From the NCBI RefSeq assembly GCF_003863965.1, contig NZ_RRCN01000001.1:2738527-2802526 (forward strand): a stretch of DNA of 64,000 nt, given 5' to 3'. Shown here piece by piece: positions 49,723-58,739 of the stretch (the first letter of the stretch is position 1; every line of letters starts with the position of its first letter). The stretch is from Paenibacillus oralis. GTDB taxonomy: Bacteria; Bacillota; Bacilli; Paenibacillales; Paenibacillaceae. The notes under the pieces are model-generated. The model had not been told where the DNA came from and did not search any database. It was given only the letters and a program-made list of their open reading frames with translations. A program made the translations under genes and the position numbers.

Positions 49723-51550
49723 GAGAGGAAGACGGCGGTTCCGGGATTTTCGGCTCAGCTCCAAGCTGCTGATCGTGTATGTGGTGCTTACCGTGCTCCC
49801 CATCTCGCTGCTTGGCGTTATTTCTTACCGGCAGTATGAGAAATCGATAGTGGAGCAAATCGGCCAATATATGCCGAAGTTCCTCGATCAGGCCAACAGC
49901 TCGATCGACCAGCATATCGGCAAGCTGGCCGTGCTTCCCGAGCAGCTGTTCAGCTCCGCCGACGTTGTGCGGATTTTGCGCAAAGATGCCTACCAGAGCA
50001 AGTCCGATCTCAATACGGATACCTATATACTGAACAATTATCTTTCCAAGACCTTTCTCGAAGGCAGCAATTCGGAAATTCTCGGGGTGTTCATTTTATC
50101 CAAAAACCGGCTGTTCTCCGCTTCCCGAATCGATTTTACGGGCCTGGACAGCAAAGGCCTGCTGATTCCCTACGGGCAGGATCTGGAGCTAAGGGGCGGA
50201 GCGAAGCTGCTGCTGTCCAGCGATTTCGGGCTAAAATTCGGCACCGGCGAGCCTTACCTCATGATCATGAAACAAATTGACGATGTGGACAACCGCACCG
50301 GCCTCGGCACGATGTTTATCGCGGTGCAAATGTCGTTTATCGATCGGATTCTGCAAAATTTCGAGCAAAACGAGCAGGCGGAATTTTGGCTGATGAACGG
50401 GCAAGGCGAAATTTTTTATCATACCAACCGTGCGCGGATCGGCGGCTATGATGCCGAAATCCGCGAATATCCGGTGCAAAGCGGCAGCTTCCGCAAGCAG
50501 GCAGGCGGGAAAACCTGGATTATGAGCAGCTCGCGCTCTGCCGGATACGGCTGGAGGTTGATGTACAGCATCCCGCTGAAAGAGCTGACAAAGCAGGCCG
50601 ACATCACCCGGAATGTCGTCGGTTTGCTGTTTGCAGGGTTCGCGCTTGTGACCTTGATCATCTACACCGTTTTCTCCTACCGGGTGACGAGGCCGCTGAA
50701 GAAACTCGCCCGCCTGATGAAGGAGGTCGGCAAAGGCCGGTTTGACGTCGACCCGGGGATTCAAACCCGGGATGAGGTGGGGATGCTGGCACGGAGCTTC
50801 AACTTCATGGTGTCGATGATCCGGGAGCTGATCGCGAAAAACGTACAAACCGAGCTAAGCCAGAAGGAAGCGGAGCTGTACGCGCTGCAGTCGCAGATTA
50901 ACCCTCATTTTATGTATAACACGCTGGAGAGCATCAGCATGGCCGCGGAAGAAGGGGAGCAGGAAACGGTCGTAAAAATGGTAACCCTGCTCGGGCGCAT
51001 GCTGCGGTTTTCGGTATCCAATAAATCGAGATGGGTCACGATTGCCGAGGAAGTGCAGCACGTCCGCGATTATCTGACGATCCAGGCCTTTCGCTTTGAA
51101 GAACGGCTGGGTTTTACGATTACGGAAGAGGTGAACAACGCTTGGTACACGCCCAAGTTTATTTTGCAGCCGATCGTGGAAAATGCCGTGAAATACGGAA
51201 TGGAGAGCCGCCGGAGTCTAAAGATCGGACTGCATATCGCCGAGGAACAGGGGGCGCTCCCGGGAGAACGGCAAGTCGTCTTCCGCATCCAGGACAACGG
51301 CCCAGGTATCGCTGCGGAGCGGCTTGAGGCGCTGAACCGCGAGCTGAACAATGTGTCCATGGAGCGAAAGGATTCGGGCTTTGGCCTGAAAAACGTAAAC
51401 GCACGCATTCATTACACGTTGGGAAGTAAGTACGGTCTGCGGATGGAAAGCGCGGTGGGCGAGGGCACCACCGTCATCATTCGAATTCCGGCGATCGAGC
51501 GGGCGGACGTGGAAGACCTGGCCGAATCGCCAAAGGAGAGAAGGATATGA
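49706..51550 (+). CDS. YesM/LytS-type sensor histidine kinase
   Basis: 614 residues, overlapping the binding-protein gene by 17 bases. Transmembrane helix 1 (LLIVYVVLTVLPISLLGVIS), an extracellular dCache-like sensor (about 40-300), helix 2 (VVGLLFAGFALVTLIIYTVF) and HAMP (RPLKKLARLMKEVGKG) come in order. The His-kinase box is INPHFMYNTLES and the ATPase domain has QPIVENAVKYGME and DNGPGI. It autophosphorylates on ligand binding and passes the phosphate to the next gene product. Confidence 0.95.
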   Translation: MNMFFRRGRRRFRDFRLSSKLLIVYVVLTVLPISLLGVISYRQYEKSIVEQIGQYMPKFLDQANSSIDQHIGKLAVLPEQLFSSADVVRILRKDAYQSKSDLNTDTYILNNYLSKTFLEGSNSEILGVFILSKNRLFSASRIDFTGLDSKGLLIPYGQDLELRGGAKLLLSSDFGLKFGTGEPYLMIMKQIDDVDNRTGLGTMFIAVQMSFIDRILQNFEQNEQAEFWLMNGQGEIFYHTNRARIGGYDAEIREYPVQSGSFRKQAGGKTWIMSSSRSAGYGWRLMYSIPLKELTKQADITRNVVGLLFAGFALVTLIIYTVFSYRVTRPLKKLARLMKEVGKGRFDVDPGIQTRDEVGMLARSFNFMVSMIRELIAKNVQTELSQKEAELYALQSQINPHFMYNTLESISMAAEEGEQETVVKMVTLLGRMLRFSVSNKSRWVTIAEEVQHVRDYLTIQAFRFEERLGFTITEEVNNAWYTPKFILQPIVENAVKYGMESRRSLKIGLHIAEEQGALPGERQVVFRIQDNGPGIAAERLEALNRELNNVSMERKDSGFGLKNVNARIHYTLGSKYGLRMESAVGEGTTVIIRIPAIERADVEDLAESPKERRI

Positions 51551-53202
51551 GGCCTATCAAAGTATTGATCGTGGACGATGAACCGCGAATTTGCCGGGGG
51601 CTGAAGCGGCTGGTCGCCTCCTGCGGCGAGGAATGGGAAGTGCTGGCCGCTTTGGGGGACGGCAGGGAGGCGCTTGATTTCCTCCAAACGCGGGACGCCG
51701 AAATCGATCTGCTCATCACCGACATCCGCATGCCGGAAATGGACGGACTCACCCTGATCCGGGAAGCGGGCAAAATCCGTGAGTTCCTGGCCGTCATCCT
51801 GACCGGATACAACGATTTCGAATACGTCCGCACGGCGCTGAAAGAAGGCGCGGCTGATTATTTGCTGAAGCCGATTGACCGGGAGCAGTTGGCGGCGGTG
51901 CTGGCGGAAATCAAGCAAAAGGTGGAGGAACGGCGCCTTCAAGATTACCGCTGGAGCGCGATGCGCCAAAAAGAAGCGATGCTCAAATTCACGCAGCAGA
52001 CGCAGGCGCTTGGCCGGATCACGGCGGACGGAAGCGACCTGGCCCGCTTGGGATTCTGGGTGGATTCTTTTCCGAAGGGGGAGTACATCCTGCTGTATAT
52101 CTCTATGGACGCGATGCCGGTCAAAGCCAGAAGCTTTACCGATCAAGACTGGCGGGCTTATTCTTACGTATTGGAAAATATGACCAGCGAAGTTGTCGGC
52201 GTGGAGGCGGAGAAACACCGGATGAGCGGCTGGTGGTGGCGGGGGACGCGCGCGGATTTCTGGGCGCTGCTGTGCCGGCCGGGGCCGGACGCGGCAAGCG
52301 ACGGCGGCGAATGGGAAGAAGCCGCCCTGGAGACGGCCGGACGAATCCGTGAAGCGGTAAGAGCGTACACGCCGTTTACCGTATCGGTCTCGTTCGGGGA
52401 GCCGATCGATGATTTGTATTTGCTGCCTTATGCGATGCGGCAGGCGATTTCCGCTATGCAGCACCGCCTTCTGGATGGGGGGAACAAGGTGTTTTCGTAT
52501 AGGCGCATCCACCAGAGCGGCGGCAAGAGTGGTGGCGGTGGACAGCCCGACGGCCTTCCTCCTTCGCTGCTGCGGCGGATGAAGCGGGCGGTCGAACAGG
52601 CCGATGCCGCCGAGGCGGAAGCGGTGTGCAGGCAACTGTTCGAGCATATCGGCGGGTATTCCTCCCCGGCGCATATCCGCAAAGTTGCGGAAAATGTACT
52701 GCTCCTAATAGAATCTACCCTGTTTGAAACCTGTGGGGAAACGGCCGGGGATGCGGGGGCTGAAGCCGCGCTGCGGGAGGCGCAAGAAGCGGTGAACCTC
52801 CAGGAGCTGAAGCTGTTGGCGCTGCGGATGATCAGGCGGGCCGTGGCGACGCTGGAGCAGGCCCGGTCCGGGCCTGCGGCCAAGCCGGTTGAAGCCGCCA
52901 AGAACTGGATTGGCCGGAACCTGGGAAGCCCGATTACAGTGAAAAAAATCGCCGAGCAGGTCCACATGAATCCTACGTATTTTTGCCAGTATTTTAAGCT
53001 GCAAACCGGGGAGACGGTGCTTGAATACGTGACCCGTGCCCGGTTGGAGCAGGCCAAACGGCTGCTCGCCGACCCCTCGGCAAAGCTGCGGGACGTCAGC
53101 CGGGCTGTCGGATATCAGGATGTCCGCTATTTCAGCCGGCTGTTCCGGCAGCATTTCGGCCAACTCCCGTCCGAATACCGGGGAACTTTCGGAACCGGCT
53201 AG
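51547..53202 (+). CDS. YesN-type response regulator with AraC DNA-binding domain
   Basis: 551 residues, overlapping the kinase gene by four bases (ATGA). Residues 1-120 are a receiver domain (VLIVDDEPRICRGLKRLV; phospho-acceptor Asp in LITDIRMPEMDG; Lys in DYLLKPID). A middle region of about 300 residues precedes the C-terminal AraC double HTH (ITVKKIAEQVHMNPTYFCQY, DVRYFSRLFRQHFGQLPSEY). It probably activates the following mutarotase/transporter operon, where a TCCGAAGAAT direct repeat is found. Confidence 0.95.
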   Translation: MRPIKVLIVDDEPRICRGLKRLVASCGEEWEVLAALGDGREALDFLQTRDAEIDLLITDIRMPEMDGLTLIREAGKIREFLAVILTGYNDFEYVRTALKEGAADYLLKPIDREQLAAVLAEIKQKVEERRLQDYRWSAMRQKEAMLKFTQQTQALGRITADGSDLARLGFWVDSFPKGEYILLYISMDAMPVKARSFTDQDWRAYSYVLENMTSEVVGVEAEKHRMSGWWWRGTRADFWALLCRPGPDAASDGGEWEEAALETAGRIREAVRAYTPFTVSVSFGEPIDDLYLLPYAMRQAISAMQHRLLDGGNKVFSYRRIHQSGGKSGGGGQPDGLPPSLLRRMKRAVEQADAAEAEAVCRQLFEHIGGYSSPAHIRKVAENVLLLIESTLFETCGETAGDAGAEAALREAQEAVNLQELKLLALRMIRRAVATLEQARSGPAAKPVEAAKNWIGRNLGSPITVKKIAEQVHMNPTYFCQYFKLQTGETVLEYVTRARLEQAKRLLADPSAKLRDVSRAVGYQDVRYFSRLFRQHFGQLPSEYRGTFGTG

Positions 53203-53228
53203 AGGCGTCACGCGGTTTCCCGTCATGT

Positions 53229-53258
53229 TCCGAAGAATATCTACCCGATCCGAAGAAT
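53229..53258 (+). promoter_or_regulatory. Direct repeat, candidate regulator site upstream of rhaM
   Basis: TCCGAAGAAT occurs at 53229 and again at 53249, exactly 20 bases apart, followed by TTATATAGT near 53285 as a possible -10 region. Confidence 0.5.
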
Positions 53259-53355
53259 CCCTCCTACAGGCGGGAACGCCCCGCTTATATAGTGGAAGGT
53301 GTAAGCGCCAACATATAGGGCGTGAATATTTTGAGGATCGGGAAGGAGCTGTAAC

Positions 53356-53694
53356 ATGATACGGAAAGCCTCGATCATGCAAGTTTTTGCAGGCTGCCAT
53401 GAGGAATACCAAAGACGCCATGATGAACTGTGGCCGGAGATGAAAGAGATGCTGCTAAGCCACGGAGTCCGCACGTATTCGATTTTTTTGGACGAAACGA
53501 CCCATACCTTGTTTGCCTGCCTGGAAATCGAGGATGAAGCGCTTTGGGCCAAAAGCGCGGATACGGAGGTCTGCCGCAGATGGTGGGATTACATGAAGGA
53601 CATTATGCGGACCAACCCCGACAACAGTCCGGAATCCCGCGATTTGACGGAGGTGTTCCACCTCCAGGCGGAATCCGGGAAGGAGCGGGTGTGA
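53356..53694 (+). CDS. rhaM: L-rhamnose mutarotase
   Basis: 112 residues, with GGAAGGAG before the ATG. The dimeric ferredoxin-like fold and active-site residues of RhaM are visible: YQRRHDELWPEMKEML (catalytic His), YSIFLDETTHTLFACLEI and WWDYMKDIM. It interconverts alpha- and beta-L-rhamnose. It overlaps the MFS transporter gene. No rhamnose isomerase or kinase genes are in the window. Confidence 0.93.
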   Translation: MIRKASIMQVFAGCHEEYQRRHDELWPEMKEMLLSHGVRTYSIFLDETTHTLFACLEIEDEALWAKSADTEVCRRWWDYMKDIMRTNPDNSPESRDLTEVFHLQAESGKERV

Positions 53695-55016
53695 TGGCTT
53701 CCGCTCAAACAACAAAAAAGAGCAGTCTCAAGTCAACCATCACCGTAGCCATGTCGAATTACCTGGAAGCCGGCTCTATCGTTGCCGGCGCCGGAGGACT
53801 CACCTTATGGGTGGAATACCTGAAGCTGGACGATGTGAAGCTGGGCCTGCTCGGGGCGCTCAGCGCCAACGGATTCGGGTCGGCGATCGGCGCGCTGATC
53901 GGCGGGGTCCTGGTCGACAAATACGGCCGCAAGCTGATTTACAAATACGATCTGCTCGTGTACATGCTGGGGGTTCTGCTTGTCGCCCTGTCGTTTAATT
54001 TTCCGATGCTGTTGGCGGGTTACGTGATTACCGGCATTGCGGTGGGCGCGGCAATCCCGGCCGCCTGGACGTATATCTCCGAAGAGGCGCCGGCGGGCGA
54101 ACGGGCCGCCCGGGTAGGCTGGGGGCAACTCGCCTGGTCCATCGGCCCGGCGATATCGCTGCTGCTGTCCGTGGCGCTGGCTCCGCTTGGCCTGCTGGGC
54201 AGCCGGTTGATCTTCGGGCAGTTGTTTGTCATCGCCCTGATTACCTGGATCATGCAGCAGCAAATCAACGAGAGCAAGATCTGGGAGGAGGAAAAAGCCA
54301 GGGAAGCCAAGGCGCTGGCGGGCGACAAGGCGGCGAAAAGTTCGGTTGCCGAGCTGTTCAAGAGCCGGGCCAACCTGCGCTCGATCGTCCTGCTCTTGGG
54401 CATCTACTGCTTCTGGAACCTGGTGGCGGGCGTGATGGGCTACTTTATGCCTTACATTTACCAGCGGGTCGGCGGTCTCACCTCCGCTCAGGCCAATTTA
54501 CTGCAGGCCTTCCTTTGGATTTTGACCGTCGCTTCGACGTATTTCGTCTTTATCAAATTCGGCGATAAGGTCAACCGGAAAGTGCTGTACGGCATAGGCG
54601 CACTCATGGGGATTGCCGCCTGGGCGATCCTGTCCTTCGGCGGCATGGGCATGGCCGAACTGCTGGCCTTCGTTGTGCTGTGGGGCGTCGCCGCCGGCTT
54701 CGGGGCGCAGGCCTTCTACGGCTTATGGGCCGGCGAACTGTTTCATACCAAATACCGCGCCAAAGCCCAGGGGTTCCTATTCAGCACCGCCCGGGTGGCG
54801 GTGGGCCTGATCTCGCTGGTGGTGCCGTCCATGCTCACTACCATGGGCTTTGCGGCTTCCGGTATGGTGATGATCGGCTTCCTGGTCATCGCCGCGGTGA
54901 TCGGCGTGGTCATGGCCCCGGAAACCCGCGGCAAGACGCTCGAGCAAATCCAGGAGGAAGTGTACGGACGGGATTTTGTGGACCATCCGGACAAATCCAT
55001 GACCCGGACCGGGTAA
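53694..55016 (+). CDS. MFS sugar transporter
   Basis: 440 residues from the ATG at 53694, GGAAGGAG nearby; it overlaps the rhaM stop. Twelve membrane helices and sugar-porter signatures are present: GGVLVDKYGRKLIYKYD (loop 2-3, D-R/K-x-G-R-K), and the PETRGKTLEQIQEE motif at the end of helix 12. The pairing with rhaM suggests rhamnose or a close sugar as substrate. The likely regulator is encoded just upstream. Confidence 0.92.
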   Translation: MASAQTTKKSSLKSTITVAMSNYLEAGSIVAGAGGLTLWVEYLKLDDVKLGLLGALSANGFGSAIGALIGGVLVDKYGRKLIYKYDLLVYMLGVLLVALSFNFPMLLAGYVITGIAVGAAIPAAWTYISEEAPAGERAARVGWGQLAWSIGPAISLLLSVALAPLGLLGSRLIFGQLFVIALITWIMQQQINESKIWEEEKAREAKALAGDKAAKSSVAELFKSRANLRSIVLLLGIYCFWNLVAGVMGYFMPYIYQRVGGLTSAQANLLQAFLWILTVASTYFVFIKFGDKVNRKVLYGIGALMGIAAWAILSFGGMGMAELLAFVVLWGVAAGFGAQAFYGLWAGELFHTKYRAKAQGFLFSTARVAVGLISLVVPSMLTTMGFAASGMVMIGFLVIAAVIGVVMAPETRGKTLEQIQEEVYGRDFVDHPDKSMTRTG

Positions 55017-55101
55017 CGACAAATCGCCACCTATCAAAATAGCGGTACTTTATGTACTTATTATCCGAAGCCTAGCAGGTTTATCCCCATTAGCGCCATT
55101 T

Positions 55102-55240
55102 TATGTACTTATTTTCCTAAGAATGGTCCTGAACACGGTCATTTCCTTGCGACGAAGGAAACTAGCGACATAAAATTCCTCTATTTTGCTCGAATGGACG
55201 GATGCTGACGGAATAACGCCATTTTATGTCCTTATTTTTT
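55102..55240. repeat. Dispersed intergenic repeat B, copy 2
   Basis: It shares ordered blocks with 47680-47825 (TATGTACTTATTTTCC, TCATTTCCTTGCGACG, GACATAAAATTCC) and begins and ends with ATTTTATGTACTTATT / ATTTTATGTCCTTATT. Here it lies in a true intergenic gap. Confidence 0.75.
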
Positions 55241-55301
55241 CTCTGGAGCAATCTGCCCACCCTGCTTGCGGATTCCGCAGGCAGAGTGGGAGCTATACCG
55301 T

Positions 55302-56255
55302 TTAATCCAAATAAGACTCGGCCAGTTTAATCACCTGGTCTTTGTTCATTTGCAAGCCGGTTTCGATCATGTAATGTACGGCCTCCTTGCTGCCCGGAAC
55401 ATCATAGACCCATTCAATACTCCGGCCGGTTGCAAATTCGGTATACAGCATTTTTACCCTCTTAATTTCGAGGGTCTCGCGCGGATTGTCCTTGCTTTCT
55501 TCGGGCATCCAAATCGTCTGCTTCCCGGGGGTTTTAGAAATCGTCACCACAATTCCCGTTTTGCTGTTTTTTTGGTACGAGCTCATTATTATCCAGTAAT
55601 TTTTCGAGAGTTCGATCGGCATCATCGCATACCCTTTACCCGATTCCTCTGCCTGCTTTCGCAGCTTTTCGGTAATCTCCGCTTCTTCCTGATCGGTTAG
55701 CGGGTTCTCATAAAGGGCCGGGTAGAAGGAGACCGTAGCATGAGCAAATTGATAATCACCCTCGAAACGGTCAAACAGCTTCACCGGCTGCCCCGCCATG
55801 CGGGAACGAAGCTCGGTCAAATCGTGAAAGGAAACCCGCTTCCATTCGATGTCGATCTCATGATCCGGATTGTTCTCCAGCACGTAAAAAATCGCGGCCT
55901 CTCCTTCCTTCAGCAGATCGTTAGATAAACCGACGCTGCTTAGTGAACGCCGTTGCTCGTCCCGGGAAGGCTTTTTATACTCGGGGCTGCTCTTATCCAA
56001 TATCTTTTCTTCCCTAATAATGTTGCCGTGCTTGCTTTTAAAGGCATAGTAGTAGTTTGACGCCGCAAAAGCAGTCGTTACCCCCAGCAGCATTCCGGCT
56101 ATGACCAGCAGACCTGCTTTACGTTTCCCGATCAATCGCGCCTTTGTTTTTTTTTCGGCATAGAGCTTGCTCATCACTTTGGGGGTCAGGTCGATCTCGG
56201 GAATCTGCGCTTCACGAAAAAGTTGTTTCAGATCCTGATCCTTGTCCGATATCAT
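55302..56255 (-). CDS. Membrane anti-sigma-like protein
   Basis: 317 residues from the ATG at 56255, with AAAGGAG before it. A cytosolic N-terminus of about 50 residues (MISDKDQDLKQLFREAQIPE) is followed by one membrane helix (AGLLVIAGMLLGVTTAFAAS) and an extracellular domain with a DUF4367-like end (VPGSKEAVHYMIETGLQMNK). The gene overlaps the upstream ECF sigma gene by 44 bases, the usual layout of sigma/anti-sigma pairs, so it likely holds the sigma factor inactive until a signal outside is sensed. No zinc-binding anti-sigma motif is visible. Confidence 0.82.
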   Translation of the reverse strand: MISDKDQDLKQLFREAQIPEIDLTPKVMSKLYAEKKTKARLIGKRKAGLLVIAGMLLGVTTAFAASNYYYAFKSKHGNIIREEKILDKSSPEYKKPSRDEQRRSLSSVGLSNDLLKEGEAAIFYVLENNPDHEIDIEWKRVSFHDLTELRSRMAGQPVKLFDRFEGDYQFAHATVSFYPALYENPLTDQEEAEITEKLRKQAEESGKGYAMMPIELSKNYWIIMSSYQKNSKTGIVVTISKTPGKQTIWMPEESKDNPRETLEIKRVKMLYTEFATGRSIEWVYDVPGSKEAVHYMIETGLQMNKDQVIKLAESYLD

Positions 56256-56814
56256 AAGCACACACTCCTTTCGCCTGAGCGTAATACTGGCGGAATTTCG
56301 CCGCCGTCCGCCCGTATTTCTTGCGGAGCGCCGCGTTGCTTCGGCCGAGAATCTGGCTGATCTCCTCATAACTCTTCTCATCGACACAGCGCAAAATCAA
56401 CAAGTTCCGTTCCTCCGCCGACAATTTCGATATGGCCTTGTGTACGAATTCATCAAAATAATGGGCTTCGATCCGCCAGTCCACCGGCTTGTTCTCTTTG
56501 TCATCCCGGTAGAAGAAGGGCAGGTACTTGGCCAGCTTCCGCTTGCGGATCATATCGATGCAATGATTGTAGGCGATTTTGTACAGCCAGGCTCCAAACG
56601 GAACTTCGCGTTTATATTTTCCCAACGAACGGTAGGCTTTCAGAAATACTTCCTGACCGCTGTCCTCGGCTTCGGCATAGTTGCCTAACATATGGCAGCA
56701 ATACAGGAAAATCGATTTTTGGTAAACGCGCATGATTTCCGCGAACTTTTCGGTGTCACCTTCCAAAATGTCGGTTATCGTTTGCGACAGATCGACATCG
56801 TCCACACGTTTCAC
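56212..56814 (-). CDS. ECF RNA polymerase sigma factor
   Basis: 200 residues. Region 2 (DTEKFAEIMRVYQKSIFLYC, AEDSGQEVFLKAYRSLGKYK, PFGAWLYKIAYNHCIDMIRK) and region 4 (AEERNLLILRCVDEKSYEEI, then SQILGRSNAALRKKYGRTAA) are intact. It directs RNA polymerase to stress or envelope promoters. The anti-sigma gene follows with overlap. No autoregulated promoter motif was identified with certainty. Confidence 0.93.
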   Translation of the reverse strand: MKRVDDVDLSQTITDILEGDTEKFAEIMRVYQKSIFLYCCHMLGNYAEAEDSGQEVFLKAYRSLGKYKREVPFGAWLYKIAYNHCIDMIRKRKLAKYLPFFYRDDKENKPVDWRIEAHYFDEFVHKAISKLSAEERNLLILRCVDEKSYEEISQILGRSNAALRKKYGRTAAKFRQYYAQAKGVCAYDIGQGSGSETTFS

Positions 56815-56885
56815 ACCCTTTCACCTTATACAACGGATCGCCTGCCCGCGGATGTGACAAATCCACAAAAAAGAAAAAGGACCGC

Positions 56886-58508
56886 TCAATCCCGGTCCAT
56901 GATAAACGAACGTACTTCTTCCAAGCCCTCATCCGCCACAACCGTCCGGTTGCGCCCGTCTCCCTTGGCTTTATAAAGCGCTTTATCGGCCAAGCGGAAC
57001 AGCTCATCCAGATCATCCGACTGAACGGGAAACTCGGCCGCTCCTATAGACACGGTGACCGGCCTGCCGGCCGGGCTTACCGTGCCTTCCAGCTGGCTGC
57101 GAAGCCGTTCCGCCGTTTGAAAGGCAACGGCCAGCGGCGTATCCGGGAGAAGCACAATAAACTCTTCGCCCCCGAAGCGGAAGCAGTGGTCTTTTTGCCG
57201 CACGGCCGATTGAATTAACTCCGACACAAACTTCAGCACTTCATCCCCGGTTTGATGACCGTATGTGTCATTGATCTGTTTAAACCGGTCGATATCCAAA
57301 ACGAGCATCGAAAAAGAATGCTTGGCGAAATCAAATAAAGCCAATACTTCATCGAGCGCCCTGCGGTTTTGGAGGCCCGTCAGCGGATCTTTGCGGGTGC
57401 TGTCGGTAAGCCGTTCATTTTGGTCCTTCATCGTCTTCAGGGAGCTCAGCACGGTCTTCGTTAACATGTCGGCCTCCCAAATCCAATGGCTTGTCCGGAT
57501 CGGCGGCAGCTTTTTGGGATTACGGACCGAACTTTTCGCAAACTGGGCCAGCCATACGATCGGTTCTGTCACCTTATGCGCCAAATAGATCGTAACCGCT
57601 ATGATAAGAATGAAGGGAAAGGCCATGATCAGCAGCATTTTGCGAACCTGTTCTTCTTGTTGTTTTTCCAACATGCTGATCGGGGTTTGCATGATGATGC
57701 CCCAACCGGCCTCAGGCACCGTGGCGTACCCGGCCAAAAAAGCTACCTTTTTCGTGTTGATCACGGATTTCCGGCCGTTTTCACCGCTTTTCACAGCTTG
57801 AACTACAGCGTTTTCACTAACATTTTCGCCGCGCCGGCTGGTGTCGGGGTGAAAGATCAGCTGTCCGCTGGAATCCACGATATAATAATAAGAGCCCGTC
57901 TTATCTGCCTGCTTTTCGCTAAAAATACTGTCGAGGATGTTGTTTTCCTCGAGGTAAATCGTACCGCCTATGAACCCTTGATAAACGCTGTTTTTGTCGA
58001 ACACGGGCTCTGTCATCAGGATGATGAGCCGTCCGCTTGCGCTGGTATAAGGCTTCGACAGCGTTGCTTTCCGGGTTGCCAGGGCTTCTTGCACCGGCGT
58101 CGACACCAGCTTGGTTCCGTCCATTTTATAGTTCGGCGAAGTGATGCTGCGAACGACACCTTTGGCGTCCGCCCAAAACACCGAGTTGAAATAGTCGTTG
58201 CTGTTCTTGAAGAAATCCAGTTTGGCTTGAATGTCGGCGGATTGCGAGACCTCGTCTGCGTCGAAGAGATGAATGGATACGGTGTGCAGTCCTAGCCGCA
58301 TCGACGTGAATAAAGTGCCCAAGGTGCGGCTCATCTGCAGCGAAGTGGAATAGTTCATTTCAAGCGTTCTGTCGTATAAAATGCTTCTTTCGGCTTTATA
58401 GGATGAAGCCACGGAAATAAACGTAGTTATAATTACGGCGAGCCCGACGATCAGCGAAAAAAGGACGGCCAGGCGGATTTTGGGGTAGCAGCGCTTTTTG
58501 ATGTTCAT
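56886..58508 (-). CDS. Diguanylate cyclase with extracellular dCache sensor
   Basis: About 540 residues from the ATG at 58508, with GAGGAA upstream. Helix 1 (LAVLFSLIVGLAVIITTFIS), a dCache sensor (about 35-285), helix 2 (MLLIMAFPFILIIAVTIYLA), a HAMP-like linker and a GGDEF domain follow. The active site reads GGEEF, preceded by the inhibitory site RxxD (RQKD) five residues upstream, so product feedback is expected. Other core motifs are DPLTGLQNRRAL and LDIDRFKQINDTYGHQTGD. It makes c-di-GMP, probably in response to a small ligand. Confidence 0.94.
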   Translation of the reverse strand: MNIKKRCYPKIRLAVLFSLIVGLAVIITTFISVASSYKAERSILYDRTLEMNYSTSLQMSRTLGTLFTSMRLGLHTVSIHLFDADEVSQSADIQAKLDFFKNSNDYFNSVFWADAKGVVRSITSPNYKMDGTKLVSTPVQEALATRKATLSKPYTSASGRLIILMTEPVFDKNSVYQGFIGGTIYLEENNILDSIFSEKQADKTGSYYYIVDSSGQLIFHPDTSRRGENVSENAVVQAVKSGENGRKSVINTKKVAFLAGYATVPEAGWGIIMQTPISMLEKQQEEQVRKMLLIMAFPFILIIAVTIYLAHKVTEPIVWLAQFAKSSVRNPKKLPPIRTSHWIWEADMLTKTVLSSLKTMKDQNERLTDSTRKDPLTGLQNRRALDEVLALFDFAKHSFSMLVLDIDRFKQINDTYGHQTGDEVLKFVSELIQSAVRQKDHCFRFGGEEFIVLLPDTPLAVAFQTAERLRSQLEGTVSPAGRPVTVSIGAAEFPVQSDDLDELFRLADKALYKAKGDGRNRTVVADEGLEEVRSFIMDRD

Positions 58509-58637
58509 ATTAGGCGGTTCCTCTATGTTGTTCCTAGCGGTTTTGCATCCTGCGGAGGATGGATATGAGGTTAAGCATACCAAATCTTCGCGGCGTTGAA
58601 CAGAGTTTTTGCGGCAGCACGGCCCGCCGGTTTAAAA

Positions 58638-58707
58638 TCGTCCACCCCAAAAGCTTAAATTCGTCCAATGAAGGGGGGAACTTTTTTTAATACGATGAAA
58701 GCGTAAT
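58638..58707 (+). promoter_or_regulatory. Regulated promoter of the GH42 gene
   Basis: Half-sites TCGTCCA at 58638 and TCGTCCAATGAAG at 58661 are 23 bases apart. TACGAT (58691) is the -10 element, continuing ATGAAAGCGTAA. The same half-site spacing and the same distance to the -10 occur before the sugar-binding gene at 63.7 kb. Confidence 0.68.
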
Positions 58708-58739
58708 CATTTTGTGATCACTCTCGGGAGGTAACTTAT

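Noticed and set aside
51412..52674. 420-codon frame on the minus strand opposite the first YesN regulator
   Set aside because: Low-complexity Arg/His/Pro/Gln-rich product typical of the antisense of a GC-rich gene; the plus strand has a complete, motif-bearing protein.
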